Source: an uncultured Clostridia bacterium
GTDB lineage: Bacteria; Bacillota; Clostridia; Oscillospirales; Acutalibacteraceae
Direction of reading: 5' to 3'
NCBI GenBank assembly: GCA_944412445.1
Contig: CALYBJ010000008.1
Coordinates: 1-64,000 of the forward strand
Length of the DNA: 64,000 bases
Shown in pieces: positions 60,998-64,000 of this stretch (the stretch's first letter is position 1; each line of letters begins with the position of its first letter). The notes under the pieces were generated by a model. It made no database searches. It had not been told where the DNA came from and saw only the letters and a list, made by a program, of their open reading frames with translations. Position numbers and translations under genes: made by a program.

Positions 60998-63575
60998 CTT
61001 CATTCTCTCCGGTATCTTCATCACTTGCCATGTCGGGAGACATCGCGTTCATCTCGTACCACTGAGCCATGGTCATTAAAACTTTTCTTGGCTTGCTTCC
61101 TGCGTGAGGACCTACTACGCCTTTCGCCTCAAGAGCGTCCATTATTCTTCCCGCTTTCGCAAAACCGAGACTCAAGCTTCTCTGCAATGAGGATATAGAC
61201 GCTTTTTCAGGTGTCTTTATAACAAGCTCTGCGGCTTTCATAATTATTTCGTTGTCGGCGTCGGAAACGGAAGCGCCTTCGGAATCCTTGGAGCTCTTCT
61301 TGGGAGCGGCAGAAAGCGCCTGTTTTTCGATTTCCTGCTGTATGTCATCGTCGTAGGCTGTGGCTTCCTGAGTCTTTACAAAATCAACAACCTTTTCAAT
61401 TTCCGAATCCGAAAGATAACAGCCCTGAACTCTCAGGGGCTTTGACATTCCCACGGGGTAAAACAGCATATCGCCGAGACCTAAAAGCTTTTCGGCTCCT
61501 GCGGCGTCGATAATTGTTCTCGAGTCTACCTGAGACGATACCGACAAGGCAATTCGGCTTGGGATATTGGCTTTAATAAGTCCCGTAATAACATCTACCG
61601 AGGGTCTTTGAGTGGCTACCACAAGGTGCATTCCGGCGGCTCTCGCCATCTGGGCAAGTCTTGTTATGGAGCCTTCAACCTCCGAGGGGGCTACCGACAT
61701 AAGGTCTGACAGCTCGTCTATTACAATTACGATCTGGGACATTTTCTGCTTTGTTTCATCCTGGTCGCACAGGTCGTTATAGGCGCCGATATCCCTTACT
61801 CCGTTGTCGTTCAAGGTCTTGTATCTGTTAAGCATTTCCGTAACCGCCCAGCCTAAGGCTCCGGCGGCTTTTCTTGCGTCGGAAACTACCGGCACAAGCA
61901 GATGCGGTATGCCGTTGTATACGGAAAACTCAACCTGCTTCGGGTCTATGAGCAAAAGCTTTACCTCGCTCGGCTTCGCGTTGTAAAGAAGGCTTACTAT
62001 CATTGCGTTAAGACAAACCGATTTACCGGAGCCTGTTGTTCCGGCTATCAGAAGATGCGGCATTTTCGCAAGGTCGGCGCAGACTACATTACCCGCTATA
62101 TCCTTTCCCAGGGCAACATTTAGTTTGCTGTGAGACTTTCTGTAAATATCGCTGTCAACGATTTCACGCATTGTAACCGTTGTTCTGCCTCTGTTGGGGA
62201 TTTCGATTCCTATGGCTGACTTGTTGGGAATGGGAGCTTCTATTCTTACTCCCGCAGGAGCTGCAAGATGAAGAGCAAGGTCGTCGGCAAGTCCCGTGAA
62301 TTTGCTTATTTTTACACCCGGAGCCGGCGCCACCTCATATCTTGTAACTGAAGGTCCCGGCACAACATCCGTTACAGAAGCTTCAACATTAAAGCTTTTA
62401 AGCGCCCCTATGAGCTTTTCAGCCGTGGCTCTTAAATCAGCCTGGCTTGCGGCTCTTGAATTTTTTTCGGGCAGTCTTAAACAGCTTAACGGAGGCAGTA
62501 TATAATTGTCGTTTTCTTTTTCTTCTTTTGCTTCGTCTATTTCGGAAGCCACGTTCTGCTGTTCTTCCTCGATTTCAGATTTTGATAATTTTTTTTCTTC
62601 CTGCTGCTTCTGCCTTTCCTCGGCAACGGCAAAAATGTCCTTTATAAAATTATCCTGAGAATCTTTATTTTCAGCATAAGCTTCGCCGCTGTTTTCTTTT
62701 TCTTCCTGAACGCTCTCCTTCACAGGGTCTTCCTTATGTACTTTCCCGGCATTTTCGTTCCTGTCCTCATCGGAAAGCAAATCTTTTTCACTGTATACAT
62801 AAAGATGGCTTTTTCTGGGCTTTCTTGTTTCTTTTTCTATTTCGTCCTCATAGTTTCTGTCAAAAATATTTTCCTGCTTCGCTCTCTCGATTTTTTCTTC
62901 AACTTTTCTTGCGGGCTTTTCAATGCTTCCGTAAAGCTTTATAAGAGTAAAGCCTGTTAAAAACATAAAGGACAGGAAAACGGCTATAAGCAGAATGGCT
63001 ATTGCGGGAGCTTTTGAGGAGCCTATAAGCATTAAGGTTTCGCCTATAAACGCCGCGAAAAATCCCCAGCCGAATTTTCTGTATGAGAAGTAATTCATAA
63101 ATTCCTCTTTAACATCCTTGCTGAAGGATATGTCGCCGTTATAAAAAATAACATACATTAACGCGCTTAAAAAAAGTATAAGCAAAAGCCCCTCCGCAAG
63201 CTTTACGCCGAAGGATTTTTGTATTTTTTCAAAGGTAAGCATTACGGCGGTGTAAATCATTATAAGCGGCAGCAAAAAGCCGGAAACACCGAACAAACCG
63301 AAAATTACCCCTCTTAAGCTTGTCCAGACGGTTCCGTCCGAAGCAGGAATAAGAACAATGCTTAAAAAAATAAGTCCTGCACCCATAAGAACAAGAGCTA
63401 TAGCCTGATTGCGTTTTTTTATGTATTCGGCTCTTTGGATTTCCTCTTCCATTCTGAGCTGTTCAAGCTGAGCCTTGGTGGGCTTTTTTTTCTTCGGTGT
63501 ATTTTTTCCGTTTTTTGTATTTGCGGAAGATGTTTTTTTTGTTGTAGATGATTTTTTTGATTTATCATCAGGCAT
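60990..63575 (-). CDS. DNA translocase FtsK/SpoIIIE
   Basis: This motor pumps DNA through the division or sporulation septum. The 861-residue protein has four to five N-terminal membrane helices (about 50-215) and a charged linker (about 220-360). The motor domain has Walker A AGTTGSGKSVCLNAM, Walker B IVIVIDELSDLM and ATQRPSVDVITGLIKANIP. The C-terminal gamma winged helix (LQRSLSLGFAKAGRIMDALE) recognises guiding DNA motifs. Linker length and organisation fit the SpoIIIE type of Firmicutes. TepA-ftsK order is the same as in Bacillus relatives. Confidence 0.95.
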   Translation of the reverse strand: MPDDKSKKSSTTKKTSSANTKNGKNTPKKKKPTKAQLEQLRMEEEIQRAEYIKKRNQAIALVLMGAGLIFLSIVLIPASDGTVWTSLRGVIFGLFGVSGFLLPLIMIYTAVMLTFEKIQKSFGVKLAEGLLLILFLSALMYVIFYNGDISFSKDVKEEFMNYFSYRKFGWGFFAAFIGETLMLIGSSKAPAIAILLIAVFLSFMFLTGFTLIKLYGSIEKPARKVEEKIERAKQENIFDRNYEDEIEKETRKPRKSHLYVYSEKDLLSDEDRNENAGKVHKEDPVKESVQEEKENSGEAYAENKDSQDNFIKDIFAVAEERQKQQEEKKLSKSEIEEEQQNVASEIDEAKEEKENDNYILPPLSCLRLPEKNSRAASQADLRATAEKLIGALKSFNVEASVTDVVPGPSVTRYEVAPAPGVKISKFTGLADDLALHLAAPAGVRIEAPIPNKSAIGIEIPNRGRTTVTMREIVDSDIYRKSHSKLNVALGKDIAGNVVCADLAKMPHLLIAGTTGSGKSVCLNAMIVSLLYNAKPSEVKLLLIDPKQVEFSVYNGIPHLLVPVVSDARKAAGALGWAVTEMLNRYKTLNDNGVRDIGAYNDLCDQDETKQKMSQIVIVIDELSDLMSVAPSEVEGSITRLAQMARAAGMHLVVATQRPSVDVITGLIKANIPSRIALSVSSQVDSRTIIDAAGAEKLLGLGDMLFYPVGMSKPLRVQGCYLSDSEIEKVVDFVKTQEATAYDDDIQQEIEKQALSAAPKKSSKDSEGASVSDADNEIIMKAAELVIKTPEKASISSLQRSLSLGFAKAGRIMDALEAKGVVGPHAGSKPRKVLMTMAQWYEMNAMSPDMASDEDTGENEDE

Positions 63576-63609
63576 ATTTTTTTCTCCTTTATTTATAAAA
63601 AGCCGAATA

Positions 63610-64000
63610 TTAATTATCCGGCTGTGAAGATGATGTTATTAATCCGTAAAGACAGTCAAGAGCGTCGGAAAGGTTTCCGATGGAGTCGATAAGCCCTTCC
63701 TCCACGGCGCTGTCGCCGCTTAAAATTGTTCCCATGTCGGTTACAAGCTCGCCGGTAGAGTGCATAAGCTCTCTGAAACGCTCCGGCTTTATACAGGAAT
63801 TTTCGCAGACAAACCGGACGATTCTTTCCTGCATATTCTGAAAATAGGACAGCGTCTGAGGAACACCCAGAACAAGGCCGTTCATTCTTACGGGATGCAC
63901 CGTCATGGTTGCTGACGGAACGATAAAAGACCTGTCGGCGGAAACTGCAAGAGGTATTCCTATGGAGTGGCCTCCTCCCAAAACAAGGGAAACAACCGGC
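63610..64000 (-). CDS. tepA: Translocation-enhancing protein TepA (ClpP-fold), partial
   Basis: The gene runs off the window end and its start is not seen. The visible part has LGGGHSIGIPLAVSADRSF, ATMTVHPVRMNG and VPQTLSYFQNMQERIV, closely following the B. subtilis TepA pattern, then LMHSTGELVTDMGT. TepA is a cytoplasmic ClpP-like (SDH-clan) peptidase homologue, originally linked to protein secretion. It is followed by ftsK after about 34 bases. Confidence 0.9.
   Translation of the reverse strand, partial: PVVSLVLGGGHSIGIPLAVSADRSFIVPSATMTVHPVRMNGLVLGVPQTLSYFQNMQERIVRFVCENSCIKPERFRELMHSTGELVTDMGTILSGDSAVEEGLIDSIGNLSDALDCLYGLITSSSQPDN

Noticed and set aside
1..64000. CRISPR arrays, insertion sequences, prophage or conjugative genes
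   Set aside because: No regularly spaced direct repeats, transposase, integrase or phage structural motifs were seen in either strand.

Overview
The window looks like a chromosomal segment of a low-GC, Gram-positive anaerobe of the class Clostridia, probably an Oscillospiraceae/Ruminococcus-like gut bacterium. This is inferred from a type I dockerin protein, a T-box leader on alaS, TepA next to a SpoIIIE/FtsK translocase, RNase M5, strong AAGGAG/GGAGG ribosome sites, near-consensus sigma-A promoters, a FeoA-FeoB-FeoB-associated trio and frequent TTG/GTG starts. No species can be named from sequence alone.

Layout. 1-58 is the 3' end of a 23S rRNA gene, followed by two terminators and no 5S rRNA. 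A lone dockerin-bearing exported protein follows (372-1184). On the minus strand, 1260-8742 holds housekeeping genes: a small membrane-anchored protein, RNase M5 (rnmV), DNA polymerase III delta (holA), comEC, a HIT protein and alaS with its T-box leader. Between alaS and the next region lies the remnant of an unrelated minus-strand gene.

9439-43910 is a roughly 34 kb surface-polysaccharide region made of two differently built gene sets. Set 1 (9439-22289) has an ABC-2 exporter pair, two HAD/FLSRDG proteins, GT4, GT2 and GT2/GT32-like enzymes, two glycosyltransferases with sialyltransferase-type EDG/HP motifs, a KdsB-like CMP-sugar synthetase and a DRE-TIM aldolase fused to a Rossmann-like domain. 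Together these suggest a CMP-activated ulosonic acid made without the usual KdsA/NeuB synthase. A split chromate transporter pair (22418-23622) separates the sets. Set 2 (23796-43910) starts from a perfect TTGACA-17-TATAAT promoter. It has a Wzx/Wzy-type layout: priming sugar-phosphate transferase, six glycosyltransferases, two O-acyltransferases, two hexapeptide acetyltransferases, two pyruvyltransferase-family proteins, an Fe-S FrhB-like protein, an EpsG-like polymerase and a flippase. It opens with an unusual HpcH/HpaI aldolase - 2-hydroxyacid dehydrogenase - AsnB-like - ATP-grasp module. The second half of set 2 is visibly more AT-rich than the rest.

44037-54468 is a mosaic of short units: a degenerate phosphopantetheinyl-transferase-like protein with a Cys cluster, bioY-birA, an NAD-dependent epimerase, a membrane phosphoesterase, the feoA-feoB iron uptake operon with a candidate DtxR-type operator, a ketopantoate-reductase-like protein, a LOG protein, an AIM24 protein and a HAD phosphatase. 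The end (54564-64000, minus strand) carries tsf and rpsB under their own promoter. It then carries a run of SH3/zinc-ribbon protein, DUF3006, a ComEC-like metallo-beta-lactamase protein, YgiQ radical SAM, FtsK/SpoIIIE and a TepA gene cut by the window edge.
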